Assembly (NCBI GenBank): GCA_947568835.1
Contig: OX387603.1
Coordinates: 10,413,943 to 10,477,942 of the forward strand
DNA length: 64,000 bases
Origin: Protonemura montana
Taxonomy: Eukaryota; Arthropoda; Insecta; Plecoptera; Nemouridae
Direction of reading: 5' to 3'
Shown here: positions 36,353 through 49,759 of the stretch, piece by piece
Layout: each line of letters opens with the position of its first letter
How positions within the stretch are numbered: the stretch's first letter is position 1
Notes under the pieces: generated by a model
The model's database searches: none
What the model was told of the DNA's origin: nothing
What the model saw: only the letters and a program-made list of their open reading frames with translations
Made by a program: the position numbers and the translations under genes

Positions 36353-38190
36353 GTAAACAAACCCCTCTGTTTTGGACCCTCCCTCCCACCCGTGTCCTTC
36401 GAAGCGGATGGAGGGAGATCGATGGGCTCTTCTCGCGCGAAAAATGTCACTCTCATCTCCCCCTCTCACCCTACCCTTCACCGATTTGTTCAGCAAACTT
36501 TGAGCTTTTCATCGTTTTCACTGAATCAAACGAAATGTCCTATTGGTTCAGTAACAGTTTTCATTGGCACTTTTATATTTTATTATGTTCAGAACCACGC
36601 GCGCTTCAAGGTTCTGGCGAGATTTCTCTGAGGTATAAGCTGTTTAAAAAAATCGCAAACTTGGTTTTGGAAAGATTTGCCGTCTTTCGACGCATTTTGA
36701 CTTCTTTTTCAATCATACTTGTCATCATTGAACTTGTAAGAATAGTCAAGAGTCCTATCGCTAATGGAAACGTTCTCCTGAGCAAATGAGCCGGCAACAA
36801 TTAGTAACGGCAGGCGCCACCCGATGGCGCTTGTGGCCGTCCTATAAACAAACATACACTATTAAGTAATTACTACTCAAGATATCGAAAAAAGGAAATC
36901 GTTAGTAAATGTAGAATGATCAAGTCTCAAATCGAGTAATCTGCGAGAAATAACTAAAATTACGGTGACACCATCAGTAGCAACTACTTGTTTCGTTCGT
37001 AAGTAGCTGATCGGTCGATATTTTTTGCAAATACAGTTTTACATTAGCGCTGGGACTCTGGCTAAACTATTGGAACTCGATGGTGCTACCAAATCACCCA
37101 TTTCAGCACCTAGTTGAGAGTGACAGCCCGGGAAGTCTAAGAAAGCACTGTCTAGCATGAACATCTTTCATCTCATCGAGGTTATTTGTTAACTTGATGA
37201 CATTACTTTCTGAGCTTTCTTGATCATTTCCGCAGAGCAAACTATCGAGGGTTCTTATTTATATAATAGGCACCAGCTTACAGAGATTAGGAAGTAAATT
37301 CGCAAGTATTTATGGGTTTTCTCAGTACTTCAGGGTGATATGTTTGCAAGAAACATGCAACCCTGGCTAGTCTAGAAAATTTCTATCGTCGTTCGTTACA
37401 TCGGGGTGGTTGATGGATCGGCGGTTCCGAGTCGAGTGTACTTCTAATTCATGGAGCTCCAATATGGGTGTATGCACTTTAAGGCAGTATTTCCAATGCT
37501 CATTATATGTATAAACATAAATATATATTTATGAATATATATAAATATATGTAAACGTACAGAACGAAACAACGAATTTAAGTTAGTGTCACCGTTGTTC
37601 TGTGAAGATTTGTGACCAACGTGGCATGGAAAATGCGGGAACTTATGAACGGGTCATTTCGAGATTGTCGTCAGAAGTCGGGGAAAAAGACAGTGGATAA
37701 ATATTTTACATTTTTCCGTTGACTGCTGGGCTAAACGGAATGTTAATACACAACAGCTAGAAACTTGGAAGTTCCCTAATAGCGAAAAAATGAGTTCACC
37801 TCTATTTTCTTTTCTATTAATCTAAGCAAAACTGAAAATATAATTCTTTCTTATCCCCTGACCTCTTTTACGGGATACCATAATACACTGTCAGAAAAAT
37901 AATTAATATTTCAAAATAAAACAGCGAAAGTAATTTTTGTTGTCAAACAGTGTAGAGGCCGTTAATCCTTGGTCCTTTCCAAGGTCAATGCATTTTCAAA
38001 ATACGCATTCAAGTAGTAATCACAGGCTAAGCGACGCTTAGGAAGCTGTCGGAGAATACCATCAGAAGCAAGGCAAGAAGCGTGATCACGTTTCGCGACC
38101 ATTTCGCCAGCTAGTTTTGATTCGTAGCTCATGCGAGACGAGCGTAATTGACGGATTGCCGCCAGGGCCAAGACCAATCAGCGGGACGAC

Positions 38191-38560
38191 CGGACCAGTA
38201 CCTAACCTAACCTGTATACTGGACTGCACAGAGTAACCCTGGCAAATATACTGGGGACTTACAACCGAATATGTGGTATATGAGCAGCTAGGGACTTAAA
38301 CCGTATCGGTGTGTCAGTAGACTTGATAGGTGAGGCGATCGGACCGGCACCTAACCTAAACTGTACTCAGGACTGCCCAGAATAAGCCTGGCAAAGCTAA
38401 TGGGGACTTCCATGGAATCTGTTGTAGGTAGGTATGGTGGTATGACTGGACTGACTTAACCTAACCTGTACTCTGGACTTCATAGAAAGAGTAACCTGGC
38501 AAGGGTAGGACCTCTAAGGTAAGGGACTTTCACGGTATCAGTAGACAGGGATGGGTGGTC
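38191..38560. repeat. Three diverged tandem units with CCTAACCTAACC cores
   Basis: Units begin near 38191, 38340 and 38449. Each has CGGACC/TGGACT, a CTAACCTAA(A/C)CTGTA core, GGACT followed by CAGA/TAGA, a GTAA or ATAAGCCTGGCAA word and GGGACTT. The spacings are about 149 and 109 bases. The CCTAA pairs resemble the complement of the insect telomere unit TTAGG, but there are only two to three per unit, so a telomeric origin is not supported. Confidence 0.75.
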
Positions 38561-39737
38561 ATTGATAAGTGGTTTTTTCGAGATATTTAGGATCATACTG
38601 AAGGGGAGGTTCTTTTAGTTGAACAAACAAATTACGGAGTATGGGCATTTGGGTGTGGCTTAGAGGTCCACGGAAAATTAACCACTTTTAAACAGATTGA
38701 TAGCAATGCTGTACTGTGTACCTACATGTGGTAAAAAAAACGTGTTGAACGCTGTGAGTTGTGTGTTGGATAGTCACTTCGCATAGGTACTTATTTGTAG
38801 TTAATTATTTTCAATAACGATAGCAGCTAAAAGATAATATGTTGTGATAAGTGTCTATTATTTAACGCAATTTTAATTATGCATTCTATAAAACGTTGGC
38901 AACGATTACATGGTGATGATATCAGATGGCTCTGCCCGACAAGCGATAAGCTACAAGAGGACACAATAGTGACTTCTAGGATTCGATAAATACAAATTGA
39001 AATTTTTGCTTAGCATAACATTACATGTTGATGTTGTTCTTGTCATTTACATTGGATTCCGAAATAACCGAAATAATGGTTTAGATGGTTCACTAGACCT
39101 ACCAGGCCTGGAACGCGTTTGGGAATAGTTAGGACGATAACCGTGGGGCACTTGAGCCAGCAACTTTCTATTGTCTCGTGGAACGCACCTATCTAATGGA
39201 CACTCCTCGATTCCTTCGTACCCGTCGAACTAGCTCGGCCAGAAAGAAGCACAGGACGCGGCAGGCGCGAAATCCTGGAAACGTGACCGACGTCCAGACT
39301 CCGGGCCATCTTCCTGAACACCCGATCCTGCTTGTCACGCGGCTGTCGAAGAACGCGGTCTGCACAGATTTACCAGCCGCAATGTATTTGTGAATTCTTT
39401 ATCGACAGTCGTAGCGGTTTATGATAGCAAAATAAATAAGATTCGAATCGTTGAGCTTTTCGGTCGATGGTGTCTGTGTTTGTCTGTGATTGATCTCGGA
39501 AAATCTCTCAGTTAACCGTTTATTTGGAGGTGCTGCCGATGTAGAAGGTGTAATAGAAATACTTGGAGTCACCCGCTGCTACGCGCCTAGACGTAGTAGC
39601 CGGTTACGCTGGCATCTTTAAACCTTTGAGCCCTTTTCTCTAAACATTTTTGTAATGTGTTATTATTTTATTTCAATATTTCCAGATACGTATTGAATTA
39701 GCTGCGAAATAAAGGACAACCACCCTTTATATGCATT

Positions 39738-39760
39738 ATATATTGTATAATACAATATAT
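39738..39760. repeat. Perfect 10-bp AT-rich hairpin
   Basis: ATATATTGTA and TACAATATAT are perfect reverse complements around a three-base loop. No U tract or known element gives it a function. Confidence 0.8.
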
Positions 39761-40832
39761 TCAAAGTGCTCTGAAGTAGGTGAGGGACAAATCACAGTTT
39801 GTGAATACCACATTCTTTCTGAGACTGGACGATGTTGGTGCGTTAGCCCCTTGGCGACGACAGCCCGATAGAAACACACTCTACACAGAACGATGGCCAT
39901 ATACCAATTATCATGACCTGATGACGGCCCGTTGATGGCCTCTGGAAGATGATTACTAGGGCAGGTAGCGGGTGATGGAGCCGATGTGAGCATGGCACAG
40001 TCAAGTCTCCAAGGTCAGGAAAAGATGCTGCGAAAGAAGCCCGGGAAAGCGCAGGGGGGAGGGGACAATTTCCTTGGTAGCCGGGCGTGGTGGCAGCCAT
40101 AGACGCGTTCACGCTTGTTAGCGCAATTATAATTAGCTGAAAGCGATGCTAATTTAATTGTTAAATGAACGGTATTAATAAGTAGGTATGTCGTTTTATG
40201 AAATGTTTTCGTTTTTTGCTACAGCTGCCTTCGTGCCATTGCTTGTGTGTTCAGCGAACAATCAGCATATACAAGCATGACAATTCGAAGTGGTTTGTTG
40301 CAACGAAAACAAAGTTTGTATTCTTAACGTGCAAATTTCTTGTCCAGTTTGCCAGCGAATTAGCTAAAGCGCATTAGCCGAAGCGCATTAACCAATGACC
40401 AGGTTGTTATGGGGCTCACGGAAAAGGCAAGTGGGTAATCGTGTCTCAATGCAGATTGCCGCGCGCACGAGTGCCACGAAGAGGACATTTCCCGACGGCG
40501 GCGGCGGCAGGCGCGTGGAAACCCGCCGCGGAAAACGGACTAGCGCGTTTTTCCGCCGGTACACGTGTGCGCCGATAATGCTTGTAATTGCTCGTCTGCG
40601 ACCTGTGATTATCAACGGTCCCCCCCCCCCCACACCACCTGAGTGACCATGGAGTGGCGGTCGGTGCACGCGACAGGCTTCGGCCGTCGACGTCTGTCTG
40701 GTGTCCAGTTTGCTCGAAAAGGAGAGGGCGCGCACTTTTCGCGATAATCCGTCTAGACGGTACGCGACAAGTGTATACTGCAATTGTCGGAAGAGTACCG
40801 AGCATTTGGCGCGGGTCCGGTTTTCAATGCTG

Positions 40833-40852
40833 ATATATATATATATATATAT
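40833..40852. repeat. (AT)10 microsatellite
   Basis: Twenty bases of pure AT repeat at the edge of a CpG-rich patch. Confidence 0.9.
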
Positions 40853-41593
40853 TTGTTTACCGTTGGTGTGCGCTCTTCAGGAGTTTTGTTTCCCATGATC
40901 TGCTGATGCCTATGCAATTAGTATAGCCCTGTTGGTATAACGTCTCACATTAACTGAGTTGACTGGTCGGTGGTCAGCTAACCATGCGCGGCTGCAAAAA
41001 TATGTTGCCGAATGGGCCAAGATTTTTTGGGATCCGCTTTGCCCATGGAATTCTTGTGATTCTCGCATACTCGATGGCCAGAGTCATTGGCCGCTCAAGA
41101 TCCAATCACTTTGTCAGTGGCCTGCTGTTGCAGGGGACACAGCATCCATGCTTGTTTCTGAGCGACTCTGCAATGACCACGGCCGCCTTGTCTCAATTTG
41201 ACCTCCTCGTGGTCAAAAGGGGGCCCTGACGCTTTGATTGCGCACTTCCTTTTTTCAAAATGGCTCCGATCGGTTTACGGATATTTACGATCGTCGACAA
41301 CTGGGGGAGGGAATTGCCGAGTTGCAGTGGCCAACGCCCTGCCCGAAGGAAATCGTAAGCGTGCTCGTTCGAATACTCGCAATATTGTCCCTTAACACGT
41401 TTTTGTACGCTGGTGTTTCAATAATCGTTACGTCATTTTCGTACGTAGACACGTGTTGAATCAGTCATCGCGCGAAGCAATCATTTTGTTTATCGAGACG
41501 TCATCAATATCATACAATCATCATCTAAATCATCGATTCTTGTGAGAATGCCCTGTAAGGCGAATTAATTCTAGGGTGTCCCTACTTTTCCAG

Positions 41594-41641
41594 GGATTCG
41601 TTGACCGGCCTGAACGAGGGCTATTCCGACAATGGCTGGAG
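41594..41641 (+). CDS. Imp: Imp exon 3, probable 16-residue cassette in the linker
   Basis: A 48-nt exon between a strong acceptor (CCTACTTTTCCAG, AG at 41592-41593) and an AG/GTAAGA donor. With the two bases carried from exon 2 it reads arginine, then DSLTGLNEGYSDNGW, and again leaves two bases (AG). It starts and ends in phase 2 and its length is a multiple of three, so it can be included or skipped without changing the downstream frame. It would lengthen the linker between RRM1 and the following domains with a polar, Gly/Asn/Asp-rich segment. The splice sites and frame are plain to see. I cannot confirm it by family homology, because linkers are poorly conserved. The alternative is a pseudo-exon. 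Confidence 0.6.
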
Positions 41642-42372
41642 GTAAGAGAGTGGTTTCGCCTCCCAAAATTGACCTAACTAACCCCTAATCTAATCGGTAT
41701 TACTTTACGCTGGCTTACTAACATTGCAGATAACAAATGTGGTTGTCTATGCTCGCTTGGGTCATTTTGTGCTTTCGCTTTTTAGATGCTAGCCGTCGAT
41801 GATTGTTTGATTTAACGATTTTTGGAGGTGTTACGATGGCGGCTCAAAAAGGGCGGGAACGATTATTTCTTATTTATGCCGACCAATACCGAAGTGATTG
41901 GTTGGGGCTGAAGTAATATTGATCCTATTCGAGGGCTAATTGCGAGTCATACTGTAACAGGAATCAAATTATATGGAAAAGAATAGAGTTTTAATTGATA
42001 GGCACACTATACACAGACAGGTGAAAATAGTACTCTAATCAAACCCTTTATTTAAGAAAATAACACAACAGTATTAAGTGAAAGATGAGGTAAAACGTTG
42101 CCAGAATATCTCGTCCACGGTAGCTTTGACGGTAGCGTCTTTGCTAAATCCATTGCAAAATGATATTTTCTCATCCGCAAGGGATGTGATATCGACTTGG
42201 CAGCCACTACATATCAAATCCCCTTCTTTAATTGGTTAGAGCGACCAGAGAGCCAGAAATAACCGCGCAGAAACGTAGGATATGATTTGCACCACGACCT
42301 GTTGCTCAGAATGTTTTCAAAGGAAAATCACGACGGAGGTAATGAATTTCCCGAGCATTTCCCGAAAGTGGA

Positions 42373-42425
42373 TACACGCACATTCACGCACACACACTCG
42401 CACACACTCGCACACACGCACACAA
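42373..42425. repeat. CACA/CACTCG microsatellite
   Basis: ACACGCACATTC and repeats of CACACACTCG give an interrupted CA-rich array, followed shortly by a poly(G) tract of 14 at 42452-42465. Confidence 0.8.
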
Positions 42426-43072
42426 TCGACGCGACCGATTCTAGGGGGTTAGGGGGGGGGGGGGGAAGGACGGTGAAATTGTGTAACGCAGGGCCATTAG
42501 ACAATTTCCACGCAGAGTTTTCTTCAAAGCGTCGATGGGTCATGCACTTAAAGACGTTCAAAGGAGCACTTAGTTGAAATTTGCGAGTCTCTAATGGAAG
42601 AGTGCGTTGCTGTCGTCACGTGGGTGCGATCGGTTGGATCTATTTTCTATTTGAAGCTGAATATGTTGAAATTGCTAACAAGCCTACTGGCATTTTTGGG
42701 AGAAGAGTGTGTTGTTAAAAAGGGAAGATGGTTCTTGAAATTAGTTTTTATCTGATTCCATCAATTATAATTATGAGATACTTTATGGTGGAAGATGTTG
42801 TTGTTACCTGGAATTTAATTTCTCATTTTGCGAGTTCTACAAACTAGAATGCTAGAAAACCAGAGATCCATTGAACATGGCGTTTTTTATGCACAAATTC
42901 TCCTCCAACATATGATTGTACACAATTACAAGCACCGGTATCGTCAGCGAATGTGTTCTTGTTCATGGCTTTTCTGCTATACGATACACATAACCCGTAT
43001 CGATCCAAATCCGATCACAGCGATACCACCTGGACCCGTTCCAGAATCCAATCATTCTTAAATCACCGAGGG

Positions 43073-43184
43073 ATGTTGCCGCACATAGATGATGTGTCTT
43101 GGCAAACGGCAGGTCGGTACAACGTGCACTATGAATGCGCTTCGTTGGAGAGCGTAGTCCCTTTGAGTGGTGGACGACAAAGAG
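43073..43184 (+). CDS. Candidate exon, unknown
   Basis: ATG at 43073 opens 37 codons and one base (starting MLPHIDDVSWQTAGRYNVHY) ending at AAAGAG with a GTAAGA donor. It lies within Imp intron 3 on the same strand. It ends in phase 1, so it cannot join directly to the phase-2 Imp exons. It would need another gene, another intermediate exon, or to be a chance frame. No family is recognised. Confidence 0.15.
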
Positions 43185-46100
43185 GTAAGACGGAGCCTCG
43201 AGAGGCTAGCCGACGCCGGGCAGCTGCGGCCACCACGGTGACTGCGTCGGGACCACCGGCCGACAGATGAGACGCTTGTCGACCCACGTTCTTGGTTGAT
43301 TGGAGCTGGCGGGACCCTTGGTTCTCGCGGTCGGAGCTGTGAGGAGTTATGATTGTTGTGATTTCTTGGAAATTGTTCGTGATTTGTTCGTGAAATCGGT
43401 GAGATCTGGTTGAAAGCTGGTTTATTTTTGTAAAGTGGGTGGATTGGTTTTTTAAACATTTTGAGAATGAACGGTCCAATTCATTTTTTTTTAACTATGT
43501 GCGTTGGGCTTTGTTTTTAACATTTTAATTCATTTTGCGGGTAATTTTCGATTTTTAAAATGGCAATGCTCATGTTGTGTAGTGGAATAGAAATAAAAAA
43601 CATTTTGAAAGCGCCCAATCGATACAAAATTGATCGGTAAATTATTAAACGATTGATGCTAAAGTAAAAGACTTCTCCTGTTAAATTTCTCTAATTACAA
43701 TACTTTCAATGTAAGCTTCGAAAGTCTGTAGAACTTCGGTATCTAGAAAAAATTGTCAGCTTACGCAGCGTGACCGCACCAAGGGGCAGGTATTAGGCAA
43801 GATGACCCCCGAAGAGCTGGAGGGCGTCCGCTCCTGCGCGCTCGTGCCTTCCACATGTCACCTGTCCTCATCGCGCAAAGGTGCACCGCGTAGCTTTGGC
43901 CATTGAACCAATTTACGGATGTCCGCTGGCGCTGGGTACAGATGGGTCTGCTGGGCTAGCAATCTCCGCCTTGCTACCACACACCCGATTCGCACTTCGG
44001 GGAAGGGAATCGGTTCTTGTAACCGTAGGTACGTTTTTATCATTATAGTTGCTCTGGATATGTGCCTGTATATATTTTGGGGTTTAGGCTGTGGGTGGTT
44101 GGCCATTTTTTTTTGTGTGGTGAATTTAGGTTCTGTTTGCCATCGGAATGGTTCTAGGGTTCACCTGCCGATGTCATTAGCATTAATTGGAGTGGGGTTA
44201 AGGATCTCTCCTACGTTTCTACCGGGATGCTTTACGATGCTGTATATATAATTGGTTTGATGTTAATACGTGATTACACTGCCTCTTTTGATAAGCATCA
44301 TCGAATCAAAAAACAAAAAACGGTTTCGAGTGATGTTTCTCAATAAACTGTTCGGACATTTTTTAAGTTTTTTTTGCGGAAACAATTTTTTCCTATGCTT
44401 GATTTTCTTAAGATGCCAAGGGCAAATGGCATCGCGAAATGGAAAACAGCTTTTCCCCTCCGCGCGATGCATTCCGCACGACGGGGCCGCGTCACTTGGG
44501 GTAGGTGGGGAAGGGGCGCGTATTGATCGCGAGTCGGCGACGCCATAGCGCGACCGCGGCGCCGACGCCGTGCGTCGCTCTTTGCGTTGGCCGACGCCGA
44601 GCGTCCGGGTGTGTGCCTGAGCGCGCCAAGTGCGCTTTCTTGGGCGCGCGGATTTGTTCTGATGGGTTTTTTTTTTGGCTTGTCGAGGTTCGGCGTTCGT
44701 TTCGATGGATTGGTGAAATGAGTGGCAAATGAGTTTTTTGTGACTTCCTGGCATAAGCGTATCAGAAAACGTCTGTAAAAAGGCATTTCTGGAAAAAATG
44801 GGCACAAGTACCTAAACACTGAGGTGCAAAATGAAGGAGGTTTTAAATTTTCGAAAATGGAACTGAAGCTTAGAATGGATTGAAAATTAAAGTCGTTAGT
44901 CGTTGGAGTAATGCGCATTTGAAATTGTGTGCATGTTTGAAATAACCTCTGGAAGCTTACCTAATTAGCAGCAAGTTTGTAAACATCAAACTGTGTTGTA
45001 TTGAAATAAGTTGCAAGTTTATTAACTGAAAAATGCTGCATGAAAATCAACCAAATACCGACAGTAAACCACATATAAAAAACGTTTTAGGCATTTTCTG
45101 ACATTTTCCGAAAAGCGGGAAGCGAGCCACGCGTTCTGCTGAGGTCAAGAGTGTGAGCCTGTGCTGGAAGGGGTTGGGGGGGGGGGGGGGGGTGTAGAAG
45201 GTCGTTGCCCGAAGGAAGGGCGCATCTTTCGGGGGATAATTGCTTCCTGCTTCTCCTCAAGGATGCGGTGTGCAGAGGGGCTGCGGTCCTATTCGCGCGC
45301 CAAAATGAAACCGGGCACGTTCATACTCGGCAGATTTCGAATCTTGTCCTCGTTAAATTGAGATTTTCCAGTGGAAATTATCCTGAGGGAGTTGGATGGG
45401 GTCTCATATCATTTAATATACCCCATGGCACTGTTCCCCGTTTCATCCATATTGGAAGAAGGATTTGCATCTTCCAGGAGTACCCGCTGCCTGTTATTGA
45501 CTTAAGGCAAATAGTTGCAAAACTGCTATTTGAGCCTTTTGTCTGCATTAGGCCACAGGCTGTAGGTTTGGAAACTTTAACCTCGTGTCTTAGTATTTGG
45601 ACCAAGATGCCAACTTAAATGAGGAATAAAAGCACACGCGCGTGGGTTCATCCCCCGAAATCAGATTTTATTCTTTGTACAAGAAATTGCGGCTTGATGG
45701 GTTTCGGTTAAACTTGTGAGGAGGAAGTTAAGTTTCCCTGTAAAATACTTTAACAAGATGGCGACTGAACTTCAAATTTAAACACCGATTGAAAAGTTTT
45801 TAGATATGAGTAAGCATAGTTTGTGGTAGTTGCTAGTTGTGTATTTTAGTAGGTTTATGGTTTAAAATCTCTTCAGAGCGACTGGGGCATTATAATCTCA
45901 TTGGTTCGAACTGAATTCCCATGCGGGCCCCAGCAGAAAGAAAGCCCCTAGAACTACCCTACGCCGATTTTGAAATATCGGCCTAGACTTAACAAATACA
46001 AACGGGGCCCGTTTCCCCATTCTTTGACCGTTCTACATTCTTCGTCCCATATCGGTTTGGTGCTATACAATATAAGACGTTGTGCGAAATTCGCACATCT

Positions 46101-49100
46101 CTGCGCTTGTTTGTAGGTTGAATGACGTTCATCCCCAAGACTTCTCGTCCCTCCGACACGTCGAGGGTGCCATCGCTCACCCTCGTACCAACGGTACAGC
46201 CTCCTCACTTACCTTTCTTAACGCTTACCCTCGTGTGTGCCGTAACGGTGGAATCCTGACCTAGGCGAGGTTGTTCACATCATTGCAAAAACCAGTGGCG
46301 TCTGGATGATGGTTTGCGGTTTGTTACTGAATATGATTGGCTACCGTTGTGTTTAGTTACGCTAAGGTACTGCCACTGGCGCGGTGACTAGAAAGGCGTA
46401 TGATATCAAGGTAGCACTTTAAGCGAGAAGGGGAATTTACTTCTACAAATACCTTGCTATTCTGTGAAAGCTGAAAGTTTTGAATGTAATTTCAGGAAGT
46501 ATGGATCGTAGCTAGTTCAAGTTTTGAACATTTTCGCCCTTCTCTCCTTTTCAAAATGAATACCAGTGCATTTATGTACCCAGGAAAGGGTTAAGAAGAG
46601 CCCATGCTCTTGTCAATAGGTTTATGTTCCTTTTCAAGCTTGCATTCTAAAAGAAAGACGAATACAAGGATGGAAATTTAAAATGAAATGCAGGTATATA
46701 TCTGGTGTAACCCATTTTAGACGATTTTGTTGCTCTTTATGTTATACCTACTGTTCATTTAGTGATAGAATGTACCAAATCCAAGCCCTTGAGAGCCGTA
46801 TGTGCTATAAGAATCAAATGTATACAGAGGGTTTTAAAAGGGTTTTTTCTTTCACGTAATACCCACCATAGAACTAGGTGAAATGTAAAGGGTTATTATT
46901 TGCTACACTTCGTGGTATTGCACGAGTGTCCCAGAAAATTAAAGTAAATCTTAAATTTTCTCTTTGATTTCTTGGGGAAAGCGCTGCTTAACAATACCGA
47001 TAAATAACCTGAAAAACAACGCCAAAAAAAGGTCATTATAGTATTAGAATTTCCCATCGGGTCACCCATCCGATTCACGATCAGCAAATTGCTGCTTAAC
47101 TTCGGTAAATGCTGAACCGATGTTTGCAACACGCCCAAACGCGGGTGTTCCGCCGCTGCCCTGCAGATAGATGGCTCCTAGCCCCGACAGGGTGTATAGG
47201 CAGGCGGAGGGGCCATGAAACAAGCTGCTTTGTGGAGATCGTGGGAGCCCCCTATCCCAACGCGGTGCTCGAGGATGAGCTATTGAACTTTGAGACATAA
47301 GAAAGGGCCCTTTTTGGTTGGCATGGCCATTACTAGTGATCTTTACGATGGGCCTGTATAATAGACAGGTGCTAGCTCTACCTATGCGCTGGTATACCTG
47401 AATTGCTGTTTCCTACAGGCTGTTTATTATGTGCGTACAGTTATTTATCGAAGCCAGATACTCCAGAATTTTTCCAGTAAAATTTAATAAAAAAGTAAAG
47501 CGATCCGTGGCACTAAAAATCGGGTTGAAATGGATATATGCTACACAAGTCTAATCTTTTATCAACTGATCCGAATACAAGGTTTGTTTCTACTACTTGT
47601 ATTTTTCTAGCACATAACTCATAAAACGCCAAAGAGCAGCTTAAAAGTTTCTAATAATCATTCGCCAATTTGGTAACATTTGTCGAACATTTAGCCCCGC
47701 TATCTTTTGAAAAACTTTTCTATCTGGATTTAAAAGACAGTTTTATGAATTTAATATGACTCTCACCTAAGGACTAAGCAGTCATGGAACTAGTAATGCA
47801 CTTTTTATCTCAGAAGTTTCTCAAATTTGAGACATGTAGTAAAAGCGAGCCAACGAAAAGTTGATCTCCCAAACCCGACCCACGTGTACCGGCTAACCAT
47901 TCCGTTCGAAAGTGGCGCCCTGCGTTCCTCTCTCCCCCCGCTCCGCTCTCCGCGCCGACAGATGGCACTGGCGTCGGTGCGCCGGCCGGCGTAATGAATG
48001 ACGGGACAATTAGTGATGAGCGTCCTCCCCCGCCCCGCCGAACCCCCCCTTACTCTCTCCCCCGCCCGATGGCCCCCACCACGGAGCACACGTGTGGCTG
48101 GGGGCGGGGCGAGCGACATGCTAGTAGCCGGACGGAGAACATAGGTCGTGATCGTGCTTGCTTTTAGCTCGTGGCTCGTGTTGATCAGAAAGTTCGGTAA
48201 AATGGAAAATCGCGAAATAGCATGTCTTTTTAAGATGAAACCGGAAGAGGAATGATTCAAGGACGAAGGTTCTTTGCTTAAAGTCTGTACCGTTTTTGAT
48301 TTTGTCATAGGTCCCATGGATGTATCAAACTGCTAAGATATCAAAAGTAACTCTAGTCTAGTAAACATGACAATGTGCGTGCGTAAATAACCCTGAGGTA
48401 GTAAAGAACCGTCTACGAAATATGTGTGAATCAAGACAGCGATAATGAAGCTTTCAAACCCTCTTGTTCCATCGTTTTTTGAAAACTTTGCTCGTTGGGG
48501 GGACTGATCTCACATCGTGGTTTTCAGTTCTGTTCGGGGATCACTTTTACGGTAGAACATGCTTGCTCGTTGACACTTTTATCAGACAATTCCTTTGCTC
48601 CCAATCCTGGGGAGTCGCCCAACGAGGTTTTACTCCTGCTAGATTTTCAGTTTAGGGGATGATATTTTAAAAGCGACGATGGTGTCTGGACGAAATTTAA
48701 AAATACTTTTCTTGAGCATGTTCTCTGCTATTTTTAAAACACATTATAGGTATAGATCAGTAACTGTACCGTGGAAACGGTTGGCGTGACTTCCGTTCCT
48801 TGTGAAAAAAATATGATTTTTTTTTGGTGCAACCGTCATAAATATCTCATATTTTCTTTACGACGCTGCAGGTTCCTTACGTTTAAAATTGATTTTCCTG
48901 TTTTTTTTCTCGTACTAAACAGAGCTGCAAATGAGCCGGTCGACAGTTTTTTTTCATTTCGACTGATAAGAAACATCAGACATTATCAATATGTACCACG
49001 TCCTTATACGACATCGCTCCTGAATCCTGACACCATGAAAGCCGCGCCCTGTAACCATTCGATGACTGACACCCGGAGTCCAGGGAACCAACTTCTGTGC

Positions 49101-49759
49101 CCGCCGAGTGCTTTAAGATGTTCCCGAAGAAGCGGCCGGTCGATGCACACCACCCCCTCAATGCACTTTCTTTCCGTGGGAATCGTTGGGTTGGGTCGTA
49201 GCCCCCTCACTCCCTCTGGACGCTCATGGCGCTTTTAGGAGATACGGGAGTGGCTGGATATTGTGCACTAGCTCTTGGCTGTCATTGATTTTCAGATATC
49301 GGAAATTGGAAATCTATGCACAGCGGATGCTTGTGACGGTTAGTGGATGATTTGGATATTGTTGTCAACAAACTGGGATTGAAGGGTTGCCTCCGGCCTA
49401 ATTAGTTACAAGCGCCATTTCGTATGATCGCAACAAAGCACCAGAATGTATAAATTTTAGAAAAAAGTGAATACCATGCAATATTCAAGTCTATACATAG
49501 ACAAAGATTTTTTACTGATGGGGCTGGGGCGAGGCAGGGGAGTCGTTTTATGTTTACCTATTGCCTAAGGATTTTCGAGACTGACGTTGGTAGCTGTTGG
49601 TGGACCATAAGGTCGCACCCAGTTCACTGTGGTAGTGAGACAACAATTGGTTTAAAAATTGGCAAGTGTCATCCTTCTTACAAGTCACACATTCGACCAT
49701 TGCACACTCGGTACCATCAACCGCTTTTTGGTTTTTCTGGTTTATCTACATAGATGCTG

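Larger units (their letters stand above)
36353..41593 (+). other. Imp intron 2
   Basis: A 5.2 kb intron between exon 2 and the 48-nt exon. It contains the tandem repeat at 38191-38560, an AT hairpin, an (AT)10 run, a C tract of 12 at 40620-40631 and a CpG-rich patch at about 40.4-40.8 kb. The 81-codon frames near 41.0 kb and the minus-strand frames at 39.7-40.1 kb match nothing I recognise. Confidence 0.6.

Noticed and set aside
38198-38212. Interstitial telomere repeat
   Set aside because: Only two to three CCTAA units occur per place, embedded in a longer local repeat, so a telomeric origin is not supported.
44263-44918. Minus-strand frames of 180 and 192 codons
   Set aside because: They run through AT-rich and GC-rich parts alike, with low-complexity Lys/Asn and Arg/Ala translations that change with composition. 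There is no recognisable domain and no splice support.
48396-48410. let-7-like word TGAGGTAGTA
   Set aside because: Only the first ten bases agree. The rest of the mature sequence differs, and there is no complementary arm for a precursor hairpin.
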